DNA from: Adiantum capillus-veneris
Lineage: Eukaryota; Streptophyta; Polypodiopsida; Polypodiales; Pteridaceae
Direction of reading: 5' to 3'
Length of the DNA: 64,000 nucleotides
Assembly (NCBI GenBank): GCA_014529385.2
Contig: CM043950.1
Span: 74,347,935-74,411,934 of the forward strand
Part shown: piece after piece, positions 1 to 11,230 of the stretch
How the letters are laid out: each line of letters starts with the position of its first letter
How positions within the stretch are numbered: position 1 is the first letter of the stretch
Made by a program: the position numbers and the translations under genes
The notes under the pieces: generated by a model
What the model saw: the letters and a program-made list of their open reading frames with translations, nothing else
Database searches by the model: none
Told to the model about the DNA's origin: nothing

Positions 1-63
1 CTTGTACAATAGAAGAGTGCTCTTGCTCCATCTCCATCTCCATCTTCTTCTTCTTCACCTCCT

Positions 64-72
64 TGTGTGTGT

Positions 73-165
<93 letters not shown>
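64..165. repeat. (TG)n-(GA)n compound microsatellite
   Basis: About 75 bp of alternating TG, with one TA interruption near its start, runs directly into about 27 bp of GA. Open frames across it are low-complexity artefacts. Element B carries a CT/GA run in its LTR downstream of the TATA box, so this run may belong to the LTR of element A, but I cannot prove that. Confidence 0.95.
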
Positions 166-618
166 CGATCGAGCATTGCGACAGCACGACGGCGGTGAAG
201 CGGTTGAGCGCAACATAGCGGCGTCTCCTTCTTCTTCGTGGCGAGGAATCCTCCACGACAGGAGCATAGAGCGGTGAGTGACACACCATTGCCCTCTTTT
301 GAGCTTACTAGTTAAGCTAGTTGTGTGCTTGGAGCCATCTATGGCTCGCACACAGTGTTAGGCAAGGCCCTTGCTTCGAAAGTGCGGCAAGGAGCACACA
401 TTGACCTAGTTGTTTTCAATCCAGCATGCATCTAAATGCTTAGCAATGATGCCCCATACCCTCCCTACACTTATTTTATGATTTTTGAGCTTAACTTCCT
501 ACTTATGATGAAATTAGGCCGCGGGTCAGCGATGCCAAAAGCTACCGATTACCATGAAATGCTTACGTCAACGTGTAGAGCTCTTACATGTGGTTGCAAC
601 GCAACAAACGACACTGCA
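166..618. other. unassigned sequence, no gene seen
   Basis: I see no domain, no repeat partner elsewhere in the window and no convincing reading frame. A 62-codon plus-strand frame at 436-624 has no recognisable content. The stretch may be the far end of the LTR of element A, whose left boundary I could not place. Confidence 0.4.
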
Positions 619-941
619 ATGTGACAACCGGGAAGGGAGTAGGAAGCACAAGAAGGAGAGAAGTGAGCTCCATTAGCTCGTGTTATGTTCTATTATCCAA
701 AAACTTACAAATACTTACAAGCATTGGCTTTTATACCTTAGCTAGGTTCTCTGGTCAAAACTAATAATTTGGGAGCTCTAACTAAAGATAGGTTGATACA
801 ATCTGGAAGCTTGTAGCCCCGACTCATCAATAACACTGTTTATCTGGAAAGTAGGAGTTACAACATTTCCAATTTTTCAAATTAATAGGTGGTTTACAAT
901 AAAAGCTAAAACATGTTATCCAAATTATCTTGCTTCTAACA
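619..941 (-). mobile_element. 3' LTR of truncated element A (left end uncertain)
   Basis: On the minus strand this begins TGTTAGAAGC directly after a purine tract, the layout expected at a polypurine tract/3' LTR junction. The flank to the right aligns by eye with the same junction of element B near 40,837: both have a GTCGTCCC-type stretch just inside the element. Minus-strand TATAAAAG at 728-735 sits in a context like the TATA region of the B LTR. The end at 619 is a guess from a TGTGACA start; the real LTR may reach further left. Confidence 0.5.
728..735 (-). promoter_or_regulatory. TATA box of the A LTR
   Basis: Minus-strand TATAAAAG followed by GCCAAT and a TTGTAAGT stretch. Element B has TATAAGAG followed by GCCAAT and TTGTAAAC in its LTR, so the block is conserved between the two families and is the likely core promoter of the retroelement transcript. 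Confidence 0.5.
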
Positions 942-955
942 TGTCCCCCCTCCTC
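942..955 (-). other. polypurine tract of element A
   Basis: Minus-strand GAGGAGGGGGG run immediately before the TG-starting LTR. This is the expected plus-strand primer for reverse transcription. Confidence 0.6.
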
Positions 956-1181
956 AAGTCTGTCGTCCCTTGACACAGCTTCATGGACTAAAGTAGTCTT
1001 CGGGTTACCAGCTGGTGAGGCAATATTTAAGTGCATGGAGGGCTTTTTTATATCTGATTCGTCTTTCTTTTTTTGGGACTTGCAAAAACTACATGGTGAC
1101 TCTGTTCTTAAGTTCAATGGCTAAATAGCCAACAAACCTTGATGTAAGGTTGATGATCACTAGCCCAAATATCTTCGTTTG

Positions 1182-4002
1182 CTAGGTGAAGAAACCTATA
1201 TAGAATGTCTCTTCAAATGCCAACATATTGCTAGATGGTAGAAACATACATCTAGTGTACAAGTGGTAGAGGACTTCTTCTAAAGGCTGTCCACTTAACT
1301 CATAGCATAGACCTTTGTTGCCTTCGAGGAAAGACATCCATGGTGCTTCTTCTTGCTCAGACTCGTGAAAATTTCGAATGCAGGTGAGTAGAATTTTGCA
1401 AATCTTATAAATCATTGCACATGAGAGGTCAGGGAGGCTCTTGAAGAAGGTCATGGTGCCCGTTAGGGTTTTCACCATGTATTCTTTAGTTGCCGATCCT
1501 TGCTCTGGAGTTGGTAGTCATGGTTAATTTAGACATGTTGGCCTCTTCTTCTTCAGTGCATCGTGTTCCTGCCATGTCCTTACCCATGGTACGGGATAGA
1601 ATGTTGGGTCCTTTTGTAGGGCTACAGGGGCTTTTGTGAATAGAATTAGGTATCTGGAGTTCTTGTTCAACCAATTTTTTCTCCATTTTGCCTGGATATC
1701 ATCTTAGATTTCTCCCTGCATATCCTTGTAAAGTCTTTCTTTAACGTGCAGTGGCTCCACCTTTATCAATGGGTAGGGTAATGACTATTCATGCCATCGA
1801 GCATTGTTTGTTTGGGAGTGCACTGAGTTACATTTATTGAGTGGAGAACTCTCAACTCCCAATCCATTTATGCTTTCCATTCAACATATACTTCTTGGAC
1901 AATCTACTCTTTTAATGCATCGTCCTCAGCTTTGGAAAGATAGACCATTGGCACTTGCTCGGATTTAGTGATTGGTACTTGAAAATCTAACTCTTCTTCT
2001 AGCCCTTCTGTGATGGCTGTGTTTCCATATCAGCAAAATAAATGGATGGTATGTGAATGGTTGGCTATTTAAAGGTTCATGTCTCATCTTGAGTGTCTGT
2101 TTCTCCCTCTCTTAGCAACTGATTGACTCTCTTCAATTCCTCTATTTCCTTTAGAAATTGCTCTTCTCTTTGGACCCACATCAGTGAAAGGTCTCGTCTT
2201 TGCGTTTGTTCCAGCTTCAGCTCAAGTTCAAGGTCCTTGTTCCTCTTCTCTAAAGACTTGTAGACTTCAGTTGTTCCCTTAATTGAGGCAACAACTGGGT
2301 TTTCCCTTATCTGTCTTATAGATGCCGCTTGATCACTGATCCGCTGCTTGGAGTACTACAAAGAAGCATTAGCTACATCGAGCTACACTTGGATCTTTTG
2401 TACTGATAGAGTAGTGGTTAAAAGTTCATTGGTTACTTCTTTCAGTTGTTGATTTTTTCTTTTGTATGCATCGGATAACTTTGTCAAGAGCTCTCCCAAC
2501 TTTTCTATCTCTTTTTGTTGTTTCTCCTTTGCAATGTGGTGTATTGCTGCTTCGTTTTTCAGCTCTTTAATTTGTCTTTGAATATCTAAAATGATGTTCA
2601 TTTGGTCATCTAGCTCTCCTTGTAGAGCATCAATGACTAGTTCTAGCCCCTTATCCTTGGCCCTGCGACTAAGTGCTGTTGTTCTCATCTTGTCTGTCTG
2701 TTGTCTACCTGTGGTTGTTAATAAGTTTGGGTTGTGCCAGCTTGTGGCTCTTTTGCTGGTGCAGTGGCTTTTGGATGTGGAGTGGGTTCTATTTGTCCTC
2801 CTTGAGGCTTTGTAGATGCCTCAGCTGCTTCTGCTTCTTGAGGCTTTGTAGAGGAAGGTCCTGCTACAGTTGTTTGGCCTTCCTTGGGTTGTTCAAAATC
2901 TACTTCTTCCTGTCATTCTAACTCTTCTCCCTTTGCTGCATCGTCTTCCTTATATTTATCCGCTGGTGAATGTCTTGGACTCGGCATGGGCTGATCTTCT
3001 TTCTTCGTAGTTGGTGAAGAGGGTCGTGGAGACATCTCTTCGTGGTCATGATGTGACTCACTTTGTTTAGCAGATTCCGCTTTTCTCTATTTTTGAGCTG
3101 CTTCTTTTGGTGCTTTTCTTTAAAACTCTAGAGCTTCCTTCAACTTTCAAGCTTCAGCTTTTGCATACATCCACTCAAGCCAAGATTTGAGATCCTCTAG
3201 AATCTTCTTTGCAAGGTTCCTGGTTCTTGGTCCCTTTCCGTGCCTTGGACTCCATTTTTGGGATCTTTACTTGTAGCTTGGTGGCTCCTTTTGTATGTTT
3301 GCTTTTCTCTTTCAATTCTAGTCTTCTTTTGTTGTGGCTCCTCTTGGTGAGCTACCACTGTTTTCTTTTTCATTGCTTCTCTCCTTGCCCTGATTTATTT
3401 GTTGTCAGAGCTTTCGCTGCTATGGGCTTCATGGAAACTTTCTGCAAATTCCTCATCTAATTTGTCTACTCCTTTGTTGATCTAGTGGTCCTTGGAGAAG
3501 GTTGAGCTGACATGATCTACATGGTCTGAACTGGGGTTGGTGGAAAATTGTCGGCCGTTCCAATAGCATGATATGCTATACTTATTAGCACTTCTGGAGC
3601 ACCCGGATATGTGATCTTTCCCTCTTTATTTGTGCCCTTCAGTGTTGTTATCACATACTACGCATGATCTATTGCTTGGTTGGTTGTCGACTTTAATACT
3701 TGAGTGAAAGTAGTCGCAACCGCATGGTTTGGAGTTGTGTACCGTGACAGTCTCTTTGATAGGAGGTGGAAATACTGATGATAGAGGCAAGCTGGTTCCT
3801 CCACTTGCCTTTGGATGAGATCAAAAAATGTGGCAGCAATAGTATCTTTGGTAAAAGTACCCGTTGTCTTTCTATCTGCTACAAATGGATGCATGGCTAC
3901 CATGCAGAAAAATATCAAAAACAACATACTGCTAAGCATAAATAAACAAATCTTCTTACCTGACACCTCACATAGCACATAATTAACGATGTACACAAAC
4001 AA
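1182..4002 (-). pseudogene. extra 3' ORF of element A (coiled-coil protein, degenerate)
   Basis: Several minus-strand frames, mostly in one register, match successive parts of the large 3' ORF of element B (41,084-44,033). The piece at 3,658-4,002 has YTTPNHAVATT where B has YTTPPHAIATT. The piece at 2,383-2,688 is a lysine/glutamate/leucine-rich coiled coil of about 100 residues, at the same relative place as the B coiled coil. The piece at 1,182-1,478 has VKTLTGTMTFFKSLPDLSC where B has VKTLTGTIKLFTGSPDLSC. The N-terminal half present in B is missing. The function is unknown; the similarity shows the ORF belongs to a retroelement family and not to a host gene. It is interrupted by several stops and at least one frameshift. 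Confidence 0.65.
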
Positions 4003-4022
4003 AGAGAGACAGCGAGATAGAG

Positions 4023-4068
4023 ATAGAGAGAGAGAGAGAGAGAAGAAGAAGAAGAAGAAGAAGAAGAG
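4023..4068. repeat. (GA)n-(GAA)n microsatellite
   Basis: GA dinucleotides grade into GAA/AAG trinucleotides near the junction between the A remnant and the region left of G. Frames crossing it are low complexity. Confidence 0.9.
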
Positions 4069-4551
4069 AACATGCGTCGGTGCACCTCCTAGAGCAGAAT
4101 GCTACACTGACACAACGACAGAGAAGGGTGGAGAGGAGAGAAGAATCACACAAACACTGGGTGCAATCTCCCCCTGTGCAAGAGTGAGAATGTCCCTCTT
4201 GCACGTATTTTATTTATAGAAAATTTCATGCTCAAAAATTGAGTTACATCGGCTCACACTTGGGCATAAGATAGTCATGGCTCATAAAGAGCTCAATATA
4301 GCAATTAATAATTGTCTGCATATCAACTTATAACTAAACCATAAACTACTAAGGCTTGCCAAAAAATCCAATGGTGGCAGTTTTTTCGGAATAGCTGATA
4401 TCGCCTTATTGTCCAACACGTGCTAGTCACTAATCTGCTCACACAACACCTAACAAGTGATCATATTTCATAGTTCAAATCAAGATTGCAATGCTTCATA
4501 AAAATATCAACTATTTCACAAATAAATCATCAAAATATCAATTCCATTACA
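4069..4551 (-). other. possible 3' LTR of element G, otherwise unassigned
   Basis: AT-rich, without reading frames. On the minus strand it would start TGTAATGGAATTG at 4,551, next to a CCCGGGGTA stretch and a few bases after a GAGGACAA motif. That order (end of pol, purine-rich stretch, LTR) is usual at chromovirus 3' ends. No second copy of this LTR is present, so the assignment rests on position. Confidence 0.35.
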
Positions 4552-4639
4552 TACCCCGGGGTTGAAAGGCAATTGTCCTCAATTGTTACCAAAACCAAAC
4601 TAGCGACAGTGGTGGCCAACCACTGGTAGAGTGATCTAG

Positions 4640-4812
4640 TACTTGGTGTTGCCTAAACAGGTGGATGTACACAAATCTGTGTTGCCTAAATCGGCAAATC
4701 GGCGTTTTGAATTTGTGTTGCCTAAATCGGCGAATATACACTAGTGCTGCGTACACCGGCAGATCTACACTTTTAAAATTTGTGTTGCCTAAATCGGCAA
4801 ATCTACACAAGA
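4640..4812. repeat. imperfect short repeats in G 3' region
   Basis: GTTGCCTAAATCGGCAAATC or close variants occurs about four times, with spacers holding CTACAC/TACAC. Several copies contain GCC..GGC mini-inversions. No function can be assigned. Confidence 0.7.
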
Positions 4813-5219
4813 AGAGAGGCAATGTTTAAGACGGGGAACCTGTGTCTCAAGTATGCATCAAAATCCATTGACACTCTTTCAAAGAATGGTTTTTGTATTT
4901 AACCAAATACCTTCTGTACTGGTTTGTTGTGCGGGTAGTGTTCATATCATGATCTAAAATTATTTCGGGAGTCAAAATTTCTTCATCCTCCTCAATTAAG
5001 GGGGGGTCACTATGGAAGGAGTATTAGGAAAAGGCCCCTTATGTGGTCTCAACAAAGTAACATGGAAGGAGTTGTGTATTTTTCAATGTATCTAGGGGCC
5101 AATTTCACTTTGGGATATTTTTCTACGCTTTTTAAGTGTCGTTTTTCTATTCTAAACCAAACAAGGTCATTTTCTTTAAAAGGTGTAGGTCTTCGTTTCT
5201 TGTTGGTGTGTGCAGTGTA

Positions 5220-6261
5220 TCATTGTTGTGCTCGTTTAATGCAGTTTATGGCTTGTTGTATAATGTGTGTGTGGTCTCTTGCTAAAGTATCACCTGCAGG
5301 GACATCAGAGCTAATAGTGGAGATAGGGACAGGTAGTTTCTTCCCATAGACAAATTCAAAGGGTGCACGGCTTGTGGAGGAGTGCAGGGTGTTATTGTAA
5401 GAAAACTGAAACATAGGGAGGTGTTGGTCCCAGTTTGCAGTATTTTTAGTGGTATAAGATCTAAGGAGGTCCATAATAGTGTTGTTCGTGGCTTTTGTTT
5501 GACCATTACTTTCAGGGTGAAATGCATACATGAAATCCATTATGTAGCCTGAGTTTTGGCTAGGGTGCCCCAAAAAATATTACAAAAGCATCCATCTTGG
5601 TCAGAGAGAATGACCTTGGGGAAGCCATGATAGGGAAAGATGGTTTTGAGGAGAAGGCTTGTAGCCTATGGTGCAAACAGTGTCTTTTTGCAAGGTACAA
5701 AGTATGCTTGTTTGCTAAAACATTCAACAATGGTCCATATCATATCATTAGGTGAGGATGCGGTGGAGAGTCCGGTGATAAAATCCATGGATATTTGTTC
5801 CCAAGGGCGAGCATGGATAGGGAGATGCATTAAAAGACCATAATACTTACCATGATGGCGTTTAACTCTTTGATATATCAAACATTCTAAAACAATCTTT
5901 GTGATATTGTACTTCATTCCATGCCAAAAAATCTATCTTGACATGCAACGAGTGTGGATTGAATTCCTTGGTGACCCAAATATGGTGGTGCATGCATTTT
6001 AGTCATTGCTAGCTCCTTAAAGGGTGTTGTGATGCATAGCTTTTGCTGAAAATGAAGAAAACCATTCTCCAAGGTGTAGTGTTCGTAGGGAAGAACATTA
6101 TTGTGAGTTATTTCAAACCAAGGACGTGAGAAATGTGGATCTTGAGTATATGTGTTAGGCATAGAATGAAATGATTGCACATCACTCACAGAAATGTGAT
6201 TCAAGTAAACATGCTTGATTTTATCGAAGACACATGAACAAGTAACAGAAAGAACATTCAC
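5220..6261 (-). pseudogene. integrase of element G (degenerate)
   Basis: The N-terminal zinc region near 5,914-6,020 keeps two histidines (HAPPYLGHQG); the CxxC part has lost a cysteine (ECLIYQ, expected CxxCQ). Catalytic core: SMDFITGL supplies the first Asp and ILSDQDG the second. The third acidic residue is replaced: the motif reads SNGQTKATN where Ty3/gypsy integrases have GQTE, so Glu is Lys (codon at 5,493-5,495). The stretch FEFVYGKKLPVP follows. Stops and shifts near 5,575 and 5,915 break it into at least three pieces. It would insert cDNA in a live element; this copy cannot. Confidence 0.85.
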
Positions 6262-7201
6262 TTAAGGTTTTCTACTTAATGCGTCTGCTACTACATTCGC
6301 TTTACCTGGTTGGTAGTGTACCATGTGATGGAAATTTTGAATGAAACCGGCCCATTTGATATGATGGTCAAAAATGATGGATTGTGTCAAAACATGTTTA
6401 ACGGCCTCTTCGTCACTCTTCAAAGCCATAAGATAATATTTCCAAATGTCTAGAGTGTGGACTACGGCTAGCAATTCTTTATCGTACGTATGTGCTATAT
6501 TTGGTTTCAGATGGTTTGAGTTTTGGACTTTCGAAGGCAAGTAAGTGATCATTTTTCATTAAGATTGCACCTTTGTCTGAGCCACTCGCATATGTAGCAA
6601 CTAGAAAGAAGGGTTGTGTGAAGTCTGGCAATTGCACGTCCGGGGCATGTGTGAGAAAATATTTGAGAGTGTCAAATGATTTTTGTTGTGTGGGGCCCGA
6701 ATTGAATGGTACTTTCTGATGAATTAAAGTGGTCATCCGTGATGCAATGTGTGAGAAGTTTTTCACAAGTTTATGATAAAAACCTACTAAACCTAGAAAG
6801 GATTTGATGTCGTGCACGGATTTGGGGGTAGGCCATGTTTTAATAGTGTCAATCTTTTGAGGGTCAATGGATATGCCTGTTTCTGAGACTATGTGGCCTA
6901 AATAATCAATGTGTGTTTGAAAAAATGTACTTTTGTTAGGATTTGCAAACAATTGGTGCTCATGCAATAGCTCAAAGACAATATACAGGTGATTTTTGTG
7001 CTCGTGCGCATTACGAATGAAACTCAAATTGTCATCAAAAACCACAATAATAAAGTCTTGATAATCAAGAAAGGTTTTGTTCATCATCCTAGCAAATGTG
7101 GTAGGTGCATTTGTAAGACCAAACGGTAAAATAATAAACTCATAATATCCAGACTGGGTACAAAATGAAGTTTTAAAAATGTCATTGGGGTGCATACGGA
7201 T
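6262..7201 (-). pseudogene. reverse transcriptase (C-terminal part) and RNase H of element G
   Basis: From the right: the RT fingers/palm with LPFGLTNAPTTFARMMN, then the catalytic region reading VVFDDNLSF (normally xxDD followed by I/L), then the DYLGHIVS and FLGLVGFYHKLVKNF motifs of the connection region. RNase H follows, ending with ADALSRKP, the usual end of Ty3/gypsy RNase H. A frame change occurs near 6,480-6,550. The RT is cut at 7,201 by TRIM T, and its upstream part resumes at 8,103. Confidence 0.88.
7197..7201. repeat. TSD of TRIM T, left copy
   Basis: CGGAT directly before the left LTR, matched by CGGAT at 8,103-8,107. A five-base duplication is typical of retroviral-type integrase. 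Confidence 0.9.
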
Positions 7202-7358
7202 TGTTGAGCTATATATAGTATCTCTATATATAGCACCCTAGTCCCCTCTGTATAAATGCATCTCATGTGATCAGTAGACACACTTTGGGACTTGTACATG
7301 TTGGTGTCATCTCTCTCTCTCCTCTCATCTACATGCGCTTTCTCCCTCCGGTTCAACA
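7202..7358 (+). repeat. left LTR of TRIM T
   Basis: TG...CA ends, 157 bp, with TATAAATG at 7,251-7,258 as a plausible TATA box. It differs from the right LTR by a few substitutions and a short indel near the start. Confidence 0.93.
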
Positions 7359-7370
7359 TGGTATCAGAGC
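7359..7370 (+). other. primer-binding site of TRIM T (initiator tRNA-Met)
   Basis: TGGTATCAGAGC, with no gap after the LTR, is complementary to the 3' end of plant initiator tRNA-Met, the usual primer for copia elements and many chromoviruses. Confidence 0.95.
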
Positions 7371-7962
7371 CATCCTTCGAAGGCAAGGTTCGGTGTGCAA
7401 GACATCTAAGGCAAGGCTTGATGCCCGATTATGTGGTGTGCAACACAAGGCTTTTGGCCTTCCAAGGTAGAGTTTTGACCAAGGAAAGGGTCGATGACTG
7501 TGACGAGACTTTGCGACATAGCAATCATCGCAACACAGAATCAAAGATAAGTCATGTTTTTTTTGTTCGTTCTAAAAGTTCTTTTTTTTTCGATGACTGT
7601 GATGAAGCTTCGCAACAAAACAAAGGCAGTTCTACGTCAAGCTTTTTGATGCTCGTAATAGCTAGTTGTGGTCATGCTTGTATTTAGGGTGAAAGTCACA
7701 TCGAGCAATGTGTGTAGAGGCTTAAAGATATTCAAGCTGCTCAAATATATTGAAGAATTTGCATCAATTCAACTGCATATATTGTTCAAGACCCTTGAAA
7801 GGGCACATTGTAAACCAGGAGTGATGTAGCTCCTTTGAACATTGTAAATGTATATTTTAAAAAATTTAATATAACGGTGGGTATATATAGAGCTGTGGGT
7901 TTTTACCTTGAGCCGCCAAGGGTTTTTTCATCCACAGTTAGGGACCTTCAGTTGAGTGGGGA

Positions 7963-8102
7963 TGTTGAGCTATATATAGCACCCTGGTCCCCTCTATATA
8001 AATGCATCTCGTGTGATCAGTAGACACACTTTGGGGCTTGTACATGTTGGTGTCATCTCTCTCTCCTCTCATCTACATGTGCTTTCTCCCTCCGGTTCAA
8101 CA
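7963..8102 (+). repeat. right LTR of TRIM T
   Basis: 140 bp, TG...CA, with TATATAAA at 7,995-8,002. A purine-rich tract, GAGTGGGGA, ends at 7,962 directly before it and is the likely polypurine tract. Confidence 0.93.
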
Positions 8103-8570
8103 CGGATATGATGGAATCTTGATTTCAAGTCAATTTTTCTAAATAGTTTTGCTCCTCGTAAGCGATCTAGGAGGTTGTCTATACATTGGATGGGATAGCG
8201 ATTTTTGATAGTGACCTTGTTTAACGTGCAATAGCCTATGCACATGCGAAAGGTGTTGTTTTTATTTTGGACTAAAAGAATTGGGGCACCACAAGGGGGT
8301 TCACTAGGACGTATGAGGCCCTTGTCTAGGATTTCAGTGATCTGTTTTTAGATTTCTTGATGGTGCAAGGGACTATGTCTATATGGTGCTCTGTGTGGAG
8401 GTTGCGAGCCAGGAAAAATTTCAATTTTGTGATCTGATGCACCTGGAGATGGTGGAAGGGAAGGGGGATAATCAACCACAAACGAATCATTATACTGTGA
8501 GAGGAAATCATTATATGTCCGAGGGATACGATTAAGTTGATTTGAATCCTTTGAAACGGCTTAGCATGAA
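8103..8570 (-). pseudogene. reverse transcriptase (N-terminal part) of element G
   Basis: Minus-strand reading after removal of TRIM T gives the N-terminal RT region: a GLIRPSEPPCGAPILLV block, then RMCIGYCTLN (normally RMCxDYRxLN) and a KIDLKS motif close to the insertion point. The DYR Asp region is altered and the upstream part (8,326-8,511) is frame-shifted. The exact start, and the border with element H near 8,570, are uncertain. Confidence 0.8.
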
Positions 8571-8599
8571 TAATCCTTGGATTTGAGTCTACTTTTGGA

Positions 8600-9727
8600 A
8601 GGATAGAAACCTCAAAGACCTTCTATATACTTCTCATGCCAAATAAAGACAATTAACACCCATGGAGATCATCTATATCCTTAAAATCAAAGACAAGGGT
8701 TCAGCAGTCTACCAACCTACCTATTTAGGAATTGTTATAACAACAATTTTGTTATGATGAGTCCTAAGGAGGTGGAACAAACCTAATACCAAGGGTACTC
8801 CATAAGGGATTGGATATTGGGCCAAGGACTAGAAACAATTCCAAGAGATGAACTCCACGAGAGATCTTTTGAGAGCAATGTTAAAAAACCCAAAACTACC
8901 TCATCATGAAGATGACACTAAATCCATACCAGGGCTACACGAGTCACTATTTCCAATAGATTGGTTTGAGGGACTTGAAACAAGACCAACTGCTAGGAGA
9001 TTGGGAGTTGAACCAAATAGACGTGTAAGACCAGCTAATTTTCAAAAATGGGTCAAAAAATACAGTGGATCTACGAATCCATACGACCACTTTGCAAGCT
9101 TTAAGCAAGTGCCAAGAGAATGTATATTTGATTTCCATACTCAATTCGAGGGATTTGGACTGACATTAGAAGAAAAATAATTGACATGTTTCCAAAAAAT
9201 TCCACCAAGGTCAATCATGGACTTAAATAAAGTAGCTCAAGGATTTGTAGTTGCATGTCCTAAAACGGGTATCAAACATAATACGGTAGCTCAAATCTAT
9301 AGCTTCAAACAGAAACAAGGTGAGTTTGTTAGGGATTGTGCAACTAGAACGAAGCAATACATTGCAAGATGCCCAGAACTAGAAATACTGCAGAAGAAGA
9401 TTAGTATCATTGTTTCTAGAGGGACTGCTAAACAAAGAACTTCGTACTATATTGTATAGCAAGAAACATATGACCCTAGAAGAGTGTGTGTTAGATGCTA
9501 TTGACTTAGGAGACAATTGTGATATTTTCAATGAAGAAGATGTCCCTAAGGATAATCAAATTAAGAAAACAACATCCACCAAACCAGCACAAGTGGGAAC
9601 AGCTGCTGCAGCACCGCTTACAACCATAGAAGACATCCTTAAAAGGATGAATGAAATGATGAATAACATGCAAAAAGCACCTATGAGGGGACCAGGGCAA
9701 GGGATACCTCAACAGGTGAATCCATAG
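8600..9727 (+). pseudogene. gag of element H (degenerate)
   Basis: The clearest part, 8,848-9,180, contains VKKYSGSTNPYDHFASFKQV and FHTQFEGFGLTLEE, matching the capsid-region motifs of B gag. After a stop at 9,178 the frame continues with TGIKHNTVAQIYSFKQKQ and a VRDCATRTKQYIARCP stretch, again as in B. The C-terminal part (9,410-9,727) is in another frame and ends in a methionine- and proline-rich tail. I see no zinc knuckle here. Gag would form the particle; this copy has several stops and one shift. Confidence 0.8.
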
Positions 9728-9864
9728 TGTGTAAAACCACTCAGATAAAAAGAGCGGAACAGACCTAGAGGTAGACAACATCCATTCAATGCACTCTTAC
9801 TTTAGGAGAACTGTTAAAAATCAGACCATATTTATAGGATGATCTACAAAAAACTCTAGAGAAG

Positions 9865-10316
9865 GTGGGAATAACAGAGCTAATTGTGAAAATTTTGGAA
9901 AAACTAAAACATGAAGTGGATAACAAAGAGATTCGATATGTTCCCATTAACAGAGTTGGAGGATACTACAAAGGGGAAGAAGGAAACATAACCCTTCCAG
10001 TGAGATATAATGATATAGAAACCATGGCAATACTAGATAGTGGGGCAGGCATAGCCATAGCCACAAAAGCAGTACGGGAATTATGGGGGCAACAATCCAT
10101 TAGACAAACTCGAATGAAATTTCAATTGCCGGATGGACACATGGAAGGACCCTTAGGACTACTTGAAAAAGTGATAGTTAATTCCTTTTGAATTGATTAT
10201 CAACATAATTTCGTAATAGTGGACTTCAAAAAGAAACTCAATTACGAAATCATCTTGGGAAGACCTTTCATGTGACAAGTACAACTCATCGAGAATTGGG
10301 GAAACAATTATCTATA
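9865..10316 (+). pseudogene. aspartic protease (retropepsin) of element H
   Basis: The active-site motif LDSGAGIAIATK lies near 10,034 and the second conserved motif, EIILGRPFM, near 10,250. A stop at about 10,190 and another after RPFM interrupt the frame. Leading residues (GGYYKGEEGNITLPV) match the corresponding part of B protease. Retropepsins act as dimers and cleave the Gag-Pol polyprotein. This is the normally placed protease, between gag and RT. Confidence 0.85.
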
Positions 10317-10317
10317 C

Positions 10318-11230
10318 TTGAAGCAAGTGGGATCAATAACAAGGGTTAATCTAAAAGATCACACTTATAGAGATGTCATGAAAACACCCATGCGAGAATT
10401 TGACTCAGTCTCTTTGGCTAAAACTAAGCTTCCATCTTGGTTGAACAAAGACACACCTATTTGGAATTGCAAAGCCTCAGAAAGTGGGAGCTTAAAACGA
10501 GAAAATCTATCTTAGAAAGGGATTGCACAGATGAATCCTATGTACCTAAACCCTTTCTGGAGCATTTGTTTGAGCCATTTCAGTGGACTCAAATTCTAGC
10601 AACAATGGATGTATGTGTAAATACATCTATGCCTACTCAATTTTGCAATGAGAATGGCTATAACATAATTCCCATACAAATGATCTCAATCCTTTACATT
10701 GAAGAAAAATTCAAGAATCCAAGGACTTGATGAAGGCTCAACAAGTCTTTCTAGACCTCTACTATGATGCAACAGATGAGTTAGGAGAACATTTAGCTAC
10801 CTCACATGATTCGGGGTCGAAAAAAGAACATGTGAGAGCTAAACTACTCATGAAAGGAGGGAAAGAAAAGTTTTTTTACTTTCCAAACCAGAAACCGAGA
10901 AGACAAAAATGGTATAGAAGAAAAAGAGACACAAGAAACTTGAAAGCTAGACCAATGCCATCATTCTCTAGTAGAACACAATTTTTGATGCAAATAGATG
11001 CACATGATTGTGTCAAAGACAAAATTATTGGTAGATATCCTTTAAAAAAAACCAAGAAATATCAAAATCATTAAGAAAAATGAGAAAGGAAAATCAAGCA
11101 AAACCTAAATACCAGGACAAGGATTCAACCATGACACAATTGAACGTAGAAAGAAGTATCAAGAGTTGAAGAAATCTCTAAAGGAGATATATACAAGTGA
11201 AATGGAAACCACTAAGGAGGATGGTAAAGA
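10318..11230 (+). pseudogene. protease-RT linker region of element H
   Basis: Three overlapping frames (10,318-10,515, 10,437-10,730, 10,727-11,074) match the region after B protease: an ITRVNLKDHTYRD block, a PFLEHLFEPFQWTQILAT block and an SRTQFLMQIDAHDCVKDKI block. The content is basic and charged, with no known domain. The frame breaks at the MITE. Confidence 0.7.
11223..11230. repeat. TSD of MITE, left copy
   Basis: GGTAAAGA, repeated exactly at 11,477-11,484 on the other side of the element. Confidence 0.8.

Larger units (their letters stand above)
7202..8102 (+). mobile_element. TRIM T: complete miniature LTR retrotransposon, 901 bp
   Basis: Two LTRs start TGTTGAGCTATATATAG and end GGTTCAACA. 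The left one is 157 bp and the right 140 bp; the left has extra TCTCTATATATAG bases near its start. The PBS follows the left LTR at once, a purine tract precedes the right LTR, and the element is flanked by CGGAT. The interior of about 600 bp has no gag or pol. This is the full definition of a TRIM. Its last 150 internal bases closely match the 3' end of copia element C, which points to a parent family. It interrupts the RT of element G. Confidence 0.95.
4552..8570 (-). mobile_element. element G: Ty3/gypsy (chromovirus-type) pol remnant
   Basis: The minus strand reads, from right to left, reverse transcriptase, RNase H, integrase and a short C-terminal extension: the Ty3/gypsy order. The 5' part (LTR, gag, protease) is absent, apparently cut off where element H begins near 8,570. 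TRIM T splits the RT. Everything is degenerate, with many stops and shifts. A weak chromodomain-like start (LTPEIILDHDMNTT) near 4,960 supports a chromovirus, without being decisive. Confidence 0.85.

Noticed and set aside
2-351. Open frames on both strands over the (TG)n/(GA)n run
   Set aside because: Low-complexity dinucleotide repeats give open frames in every register; no protein content.
3898-3960. Possible intron (GTAAGAAG ... TAG) in the A ORF on the minus strand
   Set aside because: At about 63 bp it is short for a plant intron, and the upstream exon is low-complexity GA/GAA text with no match in B.
5041-5349. Plus-strand 102-codon frame in G
   Set aside because: Antisense shadow of the integrase on the minus strand.
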